Below the pieces are notes generated by a model. The model was not told the origin of the DNA, made no database searches, and saw only the letters and a program-made list of their open reading frames with translations. The position numbers and the translations under genes were made by a program. This document shows positions 10,977-21,720 of a stretch of 64,000 nucleotides of DNA, piece by piece. The DNA comes from Eumeta japonica (Eukaryota > Arthropoda > Insecta > Lepidoptera > Psychidae), in the NCBI GenBank assembly GCA_005406025.1, contig BGZK01001198.1, positions 62,001-126,000 on the forward strand, read 5' to 3'. Every line of letters begins with the position of its first letter. Position 1 is the stretch's first letter.

Positions 10977-12490
10977 GTGAGGAAATTGATTCGCAATACG
11001 CATTAGCAATAATATCCCTTTTGTTTGGATAATAATGGTCCCCTAAAATCATATTGAATTTGCAATTTTTGTCATTTCCATCGAACGGAAAGCCAATTCC
11101 AACCAAAGAATAAGGATAAATCCTAAATTGTTAAAAACACGTTATACACGTGTCGCAGGTACATTAAGGATAAGAAAAATTTTCATTTTCCTATGAAAAT
11201 TATAATTATACGGAATACTGGCAATCATTTTTAATATTTATAGTCTACTAGCGGATTTTAAGATCATCGTAATTTTACGGAACGCCTTAGGAATATTGTC
11301 ACACGACATCATTTTTGACGATCTAACGGTTTTGCGGCGTCGACATTTAGCAAAATTATAATATTCCTAACTACACTTAGTAAGATTGCGAGGGACGGTT
11401 TCTTTTACGGCCGCGAGAGGACGACGGGGATGATGGGTTAACTTTTACCCGGAAATACACAAAATTAAATTCCATAATTTTAGTACTACCGTCCCCCTTT
11501 CCTGAGATAAAGTATTTACATCTAATACACGGGCCACAAGAAAAAAATATTACGTGGAAACATACTATTCCCTGTCGCACGCCCTGTACAAAAACAATCG
11601 TGTTTTAATATGGGGCACGGACACATTTAAAAAAAAAATAGAGGCGAAGATGTTAAAAAGTGCAAGTGCAAAACCTCAAATGTGAAAATAAGAAGTATAC
11701 TTGCAAACGAGTAAGGCTTTGAAGCGTTAAAGGTCGTCGCATTCCATCTTTTATATTTACATTAATTCTGTACTCCTATCGCTATCTACGCTGATACGTA
11801 ATTGAATTTAAACATTAGAGCTTGGTACTTTGAGCTTAGATTCAAAATTATATCATAACAATTAAGGCCAGATTAATAAATTAGACTAAGCTTCCAACTT
11901 TATTAAATTAAATATAACACACTAAAAGGGCTCTATACGTATTAATGTAAAACTTCTGAGGACGTGAAGACGTAATGACGACGCTCGAGGCTGCGGCGCT
12001 GCAATCGGGGCGGCGGCGGTCAGGGGTCGCCACCGGCGCGACGGGAACTGGGGCGTGCGACCCGCCCGCCTCCCGCTAGCGAGACTATGTATGAGTACTA
12101 TAAAAAAATACCTACAAATGTCTATGTTGATCTCAACAAAATATACCCTTATTTTTATCACATTTATTATATAATTTTAATTATCAAACTAAAGATGGTT
12201 TGGACGAACCCACTCTTAGTGAAAATAACATGTGAAACAATTTTATTAACATAAAAAACTGTAAGAGACATTGAAAAAAGAAACAAGCACGAGTAAGACA
12301 ACGAACCAATAATGTAAACGATTTCACAAATAGCGCAACATAAACATGAACATAATATCTAATATAAAAAGTTATTCGTACATAACTAATAATGTACTTA
12401 TTTACCAACCTGTGTCATATTGGATATCTTTAGTAAAGTAAATATTAGTACAATAGTCTAATAAGTACAAAACATAATTCCTATATATTT

Positions 12491-12493
<3 letters not shown>
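10977..12493. other. Intronic DNA, small GC island at 11950-12080
   Basis: Mostly AT-rich with no gene. The GC block near 11960-12075 (ggggcggcggcggtcagggg) has no credible frame. Other short frames here are low-complexity. Confidence 0.45.

Positions 12494-12550
<57 letters not shown>
12494..12550. repeat. (AC)n microsatellite
   Basis: An uninterrupted CA/AC dinucleotide run of about 57 bp, followed by a tatata-rich tract to 12577. Confidence 0.97.
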
Positions 12551-12554
<4 letters not shown>

Positions 12555-12664
12555 TATATATATGTATATATATATTTAAAAAATCGTATTTTATATACAA
12601 ATCCAAGATAAATATTAATCATATTCTACTTACACTTAATTATAACACATACATGTGCAACTAC

Positions 12665-13678
12665 AACAAGTAGTCTTGATAGTCTTCTCTTGATGTTAAC
12701 CTAACACTACTTAAAAATTCTGAAGCGGCCAAGACAAGTAAAATTCTGGGGATGTTAGATCAGGGCTATGTGGTGGATGCATGGACCTAACCTAACTCAA
12801 CTCTCTCAATATTTGCTGAGTGGCTAAATGTGTATGTGGTCTGGCGTTGTCATGGTGACAAACCACACCCTTTCTGTTGATCGATTCTGGTTATTTTTCT
12901 TTACTTCTTGCTCGAGTCTCATCGTCTGTTGCCAGTAGAAATCTAAATTGATGGTTTTACTCGACGGTAAAAGCTCATAATGAATAATGCCCTTCCAATC
13001 CCACCATACACATAGCATGAACTTATTGCGAGTTAATACTGGTTTCGCTATAGTGTGTGCAGCTTGCTTGCCTTTTGAATGTGACCTTATTCATACGTTC
13101 TTGTGGTCGACTTTTTATCACCAGTGACTAACCTTTTCAAAAATGGTTCGGTTTTATTATGTTCAATGGAGAATCGCAAATAAGTACACGATTCATAAGA
13201 TAAAACTGTTTTGTAATCAATTCCTAGCTCTTCAGCTATGTTGTGAGAACTAATATGGCGATTTTGCTCTACTTTTTCCAAAATGGCATCGACTTTATCC
13301 GTAATGGATTGACCGGTGCGAGGTTGATCTTAGATAGCAAAATTTCCAGACTGAAAACGCTTAAACCAGTTTTATCCTACTCTTAATGACACTGGATTAA
13401 GTTCATAAACCTCATAAACTTTTTTCACGGTTTTGGTCTCATTTTTTTGAAAATGTATCGAATTTCTGCTATAGATTCACTCATATTAGTGGACAAAAAA
13501 AAAATAGCAAAATGGCGGGACATCGTTTTTACTTTTCATTGTCATTTTTTTCTGATTTTTTAACGAATAAATTATCATCTATTCGATGGGACCAGAACCA
13601 GTGGGGTACAAACAACTAAACCAAAAAGACTTTACTGCAACATCTTACTTGTAAAATAAAAAATCTTTTTCCCCAGCC
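12665..13678 (-). mobile_element. Degenerate mariner transposon
   Basis: The minus strand carries a mariner transposase in several broken pieces. The start is at 13484 (MSESIAEIRYIF), then EKVEQNRHISSHNIAEELG and EPFLKRLVTGDKK (13281-13087), then MLCVWWDWKGIIHYELLP (from 13018), covering the second catalytic Asp region. The right end, at 13655-13678, is ctttttccccagcc followed by a TA, matching the terminal sequence ggcccggggaaaaag of the element at 37996. The left (3') end is missing, as the homology fades near 12665. Stops and frameshifts throughout mean it cannot encode an active transposase. Subfamily was not determined. Confidence 0.85.
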
Positions 13679-14109
13679 TAATATGCATACACATATTAGG
13701 GTGTCCGTTATTTCCCAATTTGGTTTTTGACTTGCAACGCCTCTCAAATTTTTAGTATATAACCAAAAACAAAATATCAGACCCATATAAGCCCTATTAA
13801 AGTATTAAACCATACCATAATGCCGGTTCATTTCCCACATAAATAAGATGGGATTTTTGTACTTTGTGTAATAAATTTTTTTTTCCTCAACCAGTTCATA
13901 CAAAGTTGTGGCAATTAAATTTTTTTGTATAAAATTGAACGCTCTACAAAAATTCTTAGCATTTTTTTTATAAATTCCTTCGCTTTAAAGTTATTCAACG
14001 TCATAATTCAACTAAAAATATTTTATTGTCTTTGTATTTTTACCAAAAAACGATCACCATTTACATTAAAATTTATTGTTTATTACAAAAATATCTAAAG
14101 TAATCCGTG
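13679..14109. other. AT-rich intronic DNA
   Basis: No gene or repeat family is recognised between the mariner end and the LINE fragment. Confidence 0.45.
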
Positions 14110-14930
14110 GGAATATAGTAGTACATATTCCTAGGAACTACTTTAGATAACAGGCTTCAATATGGTCCTCATATCACTAAGTTGGCGAAAAGACTTAGCT
14201 CTGTCGCCTATGCAGTCAAAGCCAAAAATGCAGATACGATATTTATCAGATATCGAAACTGCTACATTGGTTTATTTTGGATGTTTAGCATAGCTTGATG
14301 TCGTACGGCATCTTACTCTGGGGACATGCTGTGGTTATTTATAGTACTTTCGTGCAGCAGAAGCGCGCCGTTCGACCGATTTACAAACTCGGACCTCGTG
14401 TACTTCTTAAAAGTAAGTTTAAGGAAATTTAAGTTTTAACTCTGTCATCCCGATTCAAGTATGAAAATTTATTATATTAAAAAAAATAAAAATGTTTAAA
14501 AGAAATAAGTTATCGATATAAACTCAGTACCAGAAATAAAAATAAACTGTGCTTACAAATTAGTCGACTACGCTAAGGCACAAATTTAATTAGAGCGCTC
14601 TATGTGCGCATGTTCAGTAAGATCCCTGTGGATATATAAGATTTACCCTTATATAAATTTAAAAACTTTGTTAAAAAATCACTCAGTAAGAAAGGATATT
14701 ATAAAATTTCCGAATATTTAGAACGCGAAATATCCATGGGTGTAAGTGGCTCGAATTATTATCGGGCTGTTTCCTTCATCAATGGTTTTGTATTTGTTTT
14801 GACTGTACACGATGAAATTAGAAAAGAATATATCATTTCTAATTTCATCGTTTATATTGGTATAGTAGTATCCTTAAATTTAACCTAACCTAACCTAAGA
14901 AATAATGGTATTTTGAATTTCAAATTTAAG
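14110..14930 (+). mobile_element. LINE fragment, 3' end of reverse transcriptase ORF
   Basis: The translation gives the thumb/C-terminal part of a non-LTR reverse transcriptase. Pieces include TTLDNRLQYGPHITKLAKRL, then LSSVAYAV, a FDRFTNSDLVY-like segment, and farther on LPLYKFKNFVKKSLSKKGYY. The TLDNRLQ and LAKRLSS blocks closely resemble the longer element at 38729-41940. It is 5'-truncated, with several frameshifts. The 3' tail near 14890-14925 (cctaagaaataa, tattttgaatttcaaattt) matches LINE tails elsewhere in the window. An inverted repeat at 14809-14851 lies in the 3' UTR. The likely clade is Jockey/CR1-like. Confidence 0.75.
14809..14851. repeat. 16-bp inverted repeat in a LINE 3' region
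   Basis: The arms at 14809-14824 and 14836-14851 are exact reverse complements (acgatgaaattagaaa) around an 11-base spacer. It may be a 3' UTR stem used for recognition by the reverse transcriptase, or coincidental local palindromy. Confidence 0.75.
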
Positions 14931-15479
14931 ACTTGTCATACGCTGATGGTTAAACGGATTGTAAGCGGGATAGATACTGTAATACCTCGAGGGTGTATGG
15001 TCACCTACTTGGTAACAGGAGACTTATGACACAGAAAATACAAAATAAGGAAAAATTGTAATGTGGGGAGGTTGTAAGAACACAGGAAAAAATATATACA
15101 AATAAATAAGTAGTAAAGAAAAAACCTACTCCTCAAGGGAGGTAAGTCACCTAATTGGTAATCTAGAGAGTACACATAAGAAAATAAATATAAAATAGAG
15201 ATATATTACTAAAGGTATATTAATAATTATAAAGAAATGAGTGAGAGAGGGGCTATTATTTTGAAGGTATGTAAATGGTGATTTAAGGACAAATTTTGAG
15301 AAAAACCGGGAAATAATACCAATCGACAGACAAGTAGGCGCTTAAAAATTGATATTAATTTCTTATAATTGTAAGCGCCGAAGTTTCTCGCTAAACCGCT
15401 TGCGGGAACTTCATACTATAGAGTTTTTGTGTCGTCCCGATAAAAAATCACTCTCATCAGTTTTTCATAACGCGCCAAA
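14931..15479. other. Noncoding DNA, partly repeat-derived
   Basis: The motif cttgtcatacgctgatggtt at 14934, followed by aaacggattgtaa, is nearly the same as 48463 (tgtcatacgctgacggctgg). This suggests a broken Helitron-like repeat next to the LINE. The rest is AT-rich with no gene. Confidence 0.4.
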
Positions 15480-15925
15480 AGAGGTATACCTTCAAAAAAT
15501 GTAAAAGTATGTTTTAATGGATATTGATCATACACTGACAGCTGGACGGATTGTGATCGAAATTAGTAGATTAGGTCTCAAATAGGGTATGATTATATCA
15601 TGTAATAAGATTACCTTTTGTGTAAAAAATATATAAATATCAGTAGAAATGGTAATTTATTATGACTAATATCCACATCCAAGAAGGACCGAGATTGGCA
15701 TCACGACCGCTATTGGAATAACGAAACCGGGATCGGACCTGACAAAGGAAATGGAATTGACATCGAGAACAGAACCGTGGTCGGGGCAGAATAAAGAACT
15801 AGTATTAAAAACAAAGGGACTCACTCTGTGCGCACACGAGTGAAATCACGGGCATATATGAATCATAAAAAAAATTGTTATTGCTGAATATTAGTTTACG
15901 CTCAGCGAAGCGGACGGGTAACGGC
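15480..15925 (+). mobile_element. Helitron/Helentron-like non-autonomous element
   Basis: Segments of 15490-15690 align by eye with 48435-48665: gctggacggattgt, then taagattaccttttgtg, then atatataaatatcagtagaa, then aatggtaat and agaaggaccgagattgg. The right end, ctcagcgaagcggacgggta followed by acggct, is the terminal pattern cagcgaagcgg(g/a)cggg familiar from lepidopteran Helitron-type repeats. No open reading frame is present. The family assignment rests on recall of the end motif. Confidence 0.6.
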
Positions 15926-15949
15926 TATATATATATATATATATATATA
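15926..15949. repeat. (TA)n microsatellite
   Basis: A run of twelve TA units directly after the Helitron-like end. Confidence 0.9.
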
Positions 15950-16979
15950 AATAATGGAAATGCTTTTCTTTGTCACGCGATCACGTGACAATTACTGATC
16001 ATATCTGAACGGGACTTTGACCGTTGAATGTGGAAACATTTATAAATGGTTGTAGGATACTTATATATATTTATATATTTGTTTGAATATCCGCTGCCCA
16101 TAAATGATAATTAGTCATCACTACCATTAATACCCAAGGAAGTATTACAAATATTAACTCACACGAAATAATCCGATTTCTGAACGACAAAATATGGTTT
16201 TCTATAAACTCGTCAATCATAAATACTAGGTACCTTTAAAAAGAGCGTAACTTCATTATCATTGCGAGAACAAAGATTGTATACTGCAAAATATATTGAC
16301 ATTTTCGGCTTTTTCAGCAGTGTTTATATGGAACGAACTGAATAAAAGTACGCAGGATGGCCGCTTTTGTTAAAACCAGCTAAAGACAATTGATAAACAA
16401 TATCTTTGGTAATATTAATCGCTTCCCCAAAATATTCATTGGCTATCAGCCTGATTTTACGTATTCAAAGTGATTAAAAATGAAAATGATATTAAATGTA
16501 AGCAGATTGTTCAAAAGTTAAAATAAAAATCTTTATGATGCGTCGTACCGTCGGCCACCGTATGTGTAGTTAGTGTAATGTCGCGTTTTGAACAGTGTTG
16601 CGCTCAATGAAACATTACTGCATTTATTTAAACTGTAATGTATGTTTTAATTTTTGGGATATTAATTTAGAATTGTATGGTTGAACTGACTCCAAAGGTC
16701 ATTTGTTATATAAGCTTAAAGCTTAAAACTATTTAATTTTCTACATCAATCATTTTAAGATTTTTTAAATATATATATAAATATATTGTGGAACATAGCT
16801 ACTTACAGTCTGTATATATTTAATTTCGCTATTGCCTAAGTTGAAACCTTTTCAACCGATATACATAAACTGTATCCCGCATTCGTTCATTGAGCGACTC
16901 TATTGTATACGTGGCGCTCACATTTCTATACGGCCCTCTATGACATCGCATCAATTTAAAAGTTTCGCCTATCACTCTT
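15950..16979. other. AT-rich noncoding DNA
   Basis: No gene is seen. The start (cacgcgatcacgtgac, then aaatggttgtaggata) is like the DNA just after the other Helitron-like end at 48298-48415, so another repeat copy may begin here. The frame at 16832-17053 is antisense to the decayed gypsy element that follows. Confidence 0.4.
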
Positions 16980-18790
16980 CTAGGTACATATATACACCAC
17001 TACCAAGTTTCCTATACGAAACTCTGAACATTTCTTACTCCTATCGTACCTAATTTTTTGTTTCATGTGTTTGTTTCTAATATTTACAAGAGCTTTATTA
17101 ATAATGTTATTTATAAATTCTTGTCGCTGAGCCATGTTATCACTTGATCTATTTACGTTTCCCAACTGAGAATTCTATCTTCTCTTTTACCGTTTTTACT
17201 TCACTACTTTCATTGAGTGGATTTCTAGAAAGAAAATCTGCCAAAACGCCCATCTGGCTAATTTGCCACTAAGATCTTTATTTTCTTTCAGCCAACATAA
17301 GGCCTTGTAGTCCGTCACCACTTCAAACGTCATTCCCCAAACGATAATGTGTAAAGTACTTTAATGCCACAAAACCCCTAAACTTTCGCGTTCTGTCGCT
17401 GAATATTTATTTTCTAAGTCGGTCGACTTTCGCGCCGCGTGAGCTATCGAATGAATTTCTCTCAGTTCTCTCTCTCCTTTCATCAGCGATACATCTAATG
17501 CCTCCCCGCTAGCATCTACAAATATTTGGAAAATCCAAAGTGCACGACTCATTATGTTCATTCGTTTTTGTTAATAACTATTAAACGACACAAATCAAGT
17601 TAACCATTTTCAATACCAATCTCCGGACAGTGGATCTCAAGCTATTAAAAAAAAATGGATCAAATTAGTGAATTTTACGCTCGCTATCGTGTCCGGAACG
17701 AAAAAGTGTTGATTGACAGGAAATTTCTTTGACTATTTTGATAGTTTTTCTAATTGTATTATGTTAAATCGATTTGAACCAGTGATAGAATTAATCTTCA
17801 TTAAATTATCTATCAAATAGTGCACAGGTTAATAAAATTACATGAATTATTAATCGTGTTATTGATGAAAAAAGTTACGAAATTGAGGAAAAAAAATTAT
17901 TCGTTCGTAGAGCATTTCTTAATGCTTCGCATTATGAGTCGTGCAATAAGCGAGTCACTACTCGTTCGTTATTTTCAAAACGATCCAATACTGGAAGATT
18001 ATATAAGTATTTCTTTAACATTTTAAATGTCCTCTTGCATTTCTTTGAGCAATGAAATTTGTTACTGTTTTTTAATAATTTTGTTAATGGCAACGTAATT
18101 TGAGCGTAATTATCTATGAATTTCCTCTAATTGGATGTGAGACCTAGTACTGATTTTAAATTCTTCGTAGTCGTCGGTCTCTCTAATCCTAGAACTGCAT
18201 CTATAAGATGTTCTTATATTTCTTTCTATAAGATTTGACTCCCTGTTCACTGACTTCATAACCTTGAACCGTCTCCGATTCATAACCAAAGCTACATTTC
18301 GATGATTTTACCATCAAATCCGCTTCTCTAAATCTATTCAGCACATTTCTCAAAGCATTATAAAATTCTTCAAAATTTTTTACCCATACATACACTGTAA
18401 CGTTTCTATACTTAATCCCTGCTAAAACTTTGTCCATTATGCAAGAACGTCATGATAATTGTGTTTTCTTCATTGATTTAAGCTTTTGTAGGTAGCCTTT
18501 TTACTAAATAAAAATACTCGGCTAAGTCGGCTTCTTCTAGTTTTATATTGTAAAATAATTGTGCGTAATTTAGTTCACATGTGAATTCCTTTTCGAACTC
18601 CTTTATGATTTCTTCGTAAGTCATTACCGTAGTGTCAATAGTTTTTAAAAATAATTAAACTGGACCCGCTGTATACAGATTCAAGCCCGCTTTTTTGGGT
18701 GTTAATTCCAATTCTTCAGCGCAGCCAATGTTTCATAGTTATTGTAAAATTCGCCGAAATCTTCGTTGGGCAAACCTTGGAAGACAATTG
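16980..18790 (-). mobile_element. Decayed Ty3/gypsy retrotransposon
   Basis: The minus strand shows, in the correct order, pieces of a Ty3/gypsy polyprotein. A Gag-like patch lies at about 18790-18480 (LPNEDFGEFYNN, TYEEIIKEFEKEFTCELN). The end of the reverse transcriptase is at 18437-18201 (MDKVLAGIKYRNVTVYVW, LMVKSSKCSFGYES). RNase H is at 17561-17180, with the catalytic VDASGEALDV and ATERESLGVLWH blocks, continuing as [15 protein letters not shown]. An integrase tail lies at 17165-16980 (KQKIRYDRSKKCSEFRIGN). Protease, most of the reverse transcriptase and most of the integrase are gone. An unrelated stretch separates reverse transcriptase from RNase H. No LTR pair could be identified. 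It is non-functional. Confidence 0.8.
17562..18200 (+). other. Foreign stretch inside the gypsy remnant
   Basis: This segment sits between the RNase H and reverse transcriptase pieces and does not read as either. On the plus strand it has a frame near 17860-18020 with VIDEKSYEIEEKKLFVRRAF then LNASHYESCNKRVTTRSLFS. I do not recognise it. It is probably a later insertion of another repeat, or heavily diverged linker sequence. Confidence 0.3.
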
Positions 18791-20040
18791 TCATGTTTAT
18801 AATCATTATATATTTTTTTTCCTTTCTTCATACCCGGCGCGTCCACTACTGTGGAGAGTAGCACTGAGGGATATCCCGTGGGACCCTTGATGAAGTCCAG
18901 GAGTTCAATTATTTAAATAAAAGATGAGGCAAACCTAGAACTGTTCATTGATCGGTTCTTCAATATCTCTCCTTAAGAATTACTTATAACATCCACTTTC
19001 TTATCACTATCGACACTTATTCCCTGAGGCATGAGCCCTCGTCAACTCTTTTTTTGTGTTTCACTATCTCCTGTTTTATTCGATTTTCATAATCAGACTT
19101 TGAATAGAACGCGAGCCCACATTCGCTAGACTAAGCGCGGAGGCTGGATGTCTCACTTGCCACTTACTCCTAGCCTATATATTAGCCTATATATATATAT
19201 ATTATTATAATTATTTCTAATTATTATGACGTGTAATGAAATATGCCAAACGCATATTGACCAATGATGTGACATTTTGTTGGAATTCCACTTAAATTTC
19301 GTACCTATTTTCATATTTCAAATAATTTACGGTTTATTTTGAGCGTTAATCTTCATAAGCCATCATACGCCATCGAGAGAAGCGCTCACTTCTTAATAAA
19401 ACGAACGATAATTTTTTAGCCGAATAAATTTAAAAAAATGTTATTGATCTAATTATAGACCTAAAATTTATAAATAAAAATATCTGCTGATCAAAGAGCA
19501 AACATCACGTAATACCGATTCTTTGAAATGAGAATAACGCCGGCGCAATAGTAGTCGTGTCGTGGGCACGAGCGCCGCCCGCCGAGACGTCGTCCGCGGA
19601 GCCGACGGCGCCCGCTGGCAAGTCGGGCGACGGCCGGCGCACGCACCGCCACAGATCGCTCGTCCGCGCCGGCGCCGGCCCGGTGAGGGCTTTCCTGTTA
19701 ATTGGAGGGCGCCTCCTCTCCGTTTTATCTAATTACTGCAAATGAGCTTCTCGAGAGGATCGAGGACTCGATAAGAAGTATTTTTCATTAAAGCCGATTT
19801 AAATATAATTAAGAATGTACGGCAAAACTACTACACTTATCGGAGAGCACTCGCCGTGTCGTCGCCCCGACCGACGACGGCACTTGGCCGCAGTCACATG
19901 AAGAAGTGTTCGTTGAGCCTTCATAATATCTATACATCTTAGGCTTTTATATTGTGACAGTAGCCAATACCTGTATCGATCACATTTTTTTTATAGTGAC
20001 AAACCAGATGAGCAGTATTTGGGGTTTTGTTTAGAAGTTG
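18791..20040. other. Noncoding DNA with a GC-rich island at 19540-19700
   Basis: Mostly AT-rich. The island at 19552-19682 has an open frame reading VVSWARAPPAETSSAEPTAP onward, preceded by AG and followed by gtgagg, so it mimics an exon. However, it would end in phase 0 and break the phase-1 junction between the two exons of the ADAM-like gene, and its acceptor lacks a pyrimidine tract. It is more likely a CpG-rich conserved island. A tandem tatatata stretch lies near 19170-19205. Confidence 0.35.
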
Positions 20041-20049
20041 CTGTCTTCG

Positions 20050-20652
20050 AGTGTGCAAAAACTAACCATTTTTAGAAGATGAAATTGGTGACGATAGTTG
20101 GAGTTTACTCCTTAAGAATCGATTTCATATTTGGGCCCAGGGTATGGAATTTTATGGGAGTAAAATCGTGTTAGATAAATGCCGTTACGCTATTGTCATG
20201 GTTACTGAAATAAATAAATCGTCGTGGTTACTGTTTACATTTCAATCAATCAGAATGTGACTAATATAATAGATTTTCTCCACGAATCATTGTTAGTGCG
20301 TACAGAAGGGGGTTCAAAACTATTGAAGAAACCTTACCATGAACTTCCACTTATACTTGGTGGAGATTTTAATATTGATTTTAATAAAGAAGATGGTTTC
20401 CGTATCGTACAATTTCTGAAAGATGAACTGAACTTAAATTTAATTTCTGACAGAACACTAGGGACAACTAGATATGGTACAACCATTGATGCGATGTTTT
20501 CACGATTTATCACACATGCATCTTCCGACATTCATGTATCATATTTTAGTTACCATAAACCAATTGTTTCAGTGTTTAATGATACCGCTATTGTTCCTGT
20601 GATAAACATTACGCAAGATAACGTCAATGATAGAGAAAATCAATCTTACTAA
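20050..20652 (+). pseudogene. Helentron-type endonuclease domain fragment
   Basis: The open frame at 20224-20652 gives the C-terminal half of an APE-like endonuclease. LPLILGGDFNIDF (residues 41-53) holds the DFN active-site motif. TLGTTRYGTTIDAMFSRFI follows, and SYFSYHKPIVSV (106-117) holds the conserved His. This GDFN...GTTIDA...YFSYHKP arrangement is the one I associate with the endonuclease fused to Rep/helicase in Helentron-type elements of arthropods, more than with LINE endonucleases. The N-terminal half upstream (20050-20220) is frameshifted. No reverse transcriptase or helicase is adjacent, so it is a relic. Helitron-like ends elsewhere in the window (15.9 and 48.3 kb) fit this assignment. 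Confidence 0.65.
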
Positions 20653-21648
20653 AAATTTTATTGTATAACATAATTATTTTCAATATTTTCTTAAATGACG
20701 AATTAATTGTTTTACTATTAACATAAATAAATGAATTGTGTATTATGCTTTGAATAATATAATAGATGCTTTCATTTACAATTATACTAATCTATATGTA
20801 CGATATCATCTTAAAGCAGTAAACTCAATTCGTGCGTCGGAGCTGACACACTTTTTTTTAGAGTAATACTTTTATCTTAATGTCAATGAAAAGTGCTCTT
20901 TAAATTTTGATTTGTTGTAAGCGAACAGGTATTGTACTATTTTTTAAAAACAACCCTTAACGACGTAAAATTGGGTATGAAATTTTTCATAAAATATAAT
21001 GAAACAATCTAATTAATGTATTTTTAGTTTCTTAAATGAATTTTAAAGCATGAAAGTTATTCACAATTTCATTTTAGCACTTTTACAGCGTTCTTGAAAG
21101 ATAGGCTTTTTGAGGAGTGAAATTGACGATGTATTTTTCGCATAAGAAATTAATATATAACACATATATCTAATTGAAAATTGGTTTTTAATTTGAACTT
21201 CGGATCAGAATCTCAAACGCCATCAAGATGAAAATGTTAATTTTGAAACAAGTGGACGGCATCGGAGAGTTTCAAATTCGAAAAGCGAGATAAATGTGTT
21301 TAATTGAAAATGTTTAAATAGAAATAAAGGAAACTAGTAAAAGCGATGTAAATATTTCATAAATGTAAGAATAGAATTTAAAATAAAATACCTGTTACTA
21401 CTGTTTTCAAAAACGATGAAAAATCATATCATTTTAAGCACTCTAAGTGGGCTTCTACATTCTTTAAGTTTATAAAATTATCTGTTACATAAGTCTAACA
21501 AAACTACAGTTCTCGGTAATAAAGCAACATCGGAGGACTTTCGTGACAGTTCAACAGATGTCGTTCACTCGTAATGGCAATTATAACAACAGCGCAAACC
21601 ATATGAACATTTGAGGAATATTTATTGTGAGGTAGACATTTCAAATCA
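20653..21648. other. AT-rich intronic DNA
   Basis: No gene or named repeat is recognised. Confidence 0.5.
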
Positions 21649-21720
21649 AATCAAAAATATCTTTATTTCGTATGTAATGGAATCACACTTACAATAAAAT
21701 TTACATATAGAAATAATGTA
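21649..21720 (-). mobile_element. LINE 3' tail remnant
   Basis: On the minus strand it reads acgaaataaagatatttttg then atttgatttg. This is the same kind of tail as at 25620, 28670 and 57860: an AATAAA-like signal followed by (TTTGAT)n-type repeats. It is a very short 5'-truncated insertion. Confidence 0.6.

Noticed and set aside
14882..14898. Three CCTAA units resembling the insect telomere repeat TTAGG
   Set aside because: Only about three units, directly joined to a LINE-type 3' tail; the similar tail at 28660 also begins with cctaag, so it is probably part of the LINE and not a telomeric insertion.
19552..19682. GC-rich frame bounded by AG and gtgagg, possible exon between the two ADAM exons
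   Set aside because: No pyrimidine tract or branch point, and inclusion would break the reading frame between 8623 and 35236.
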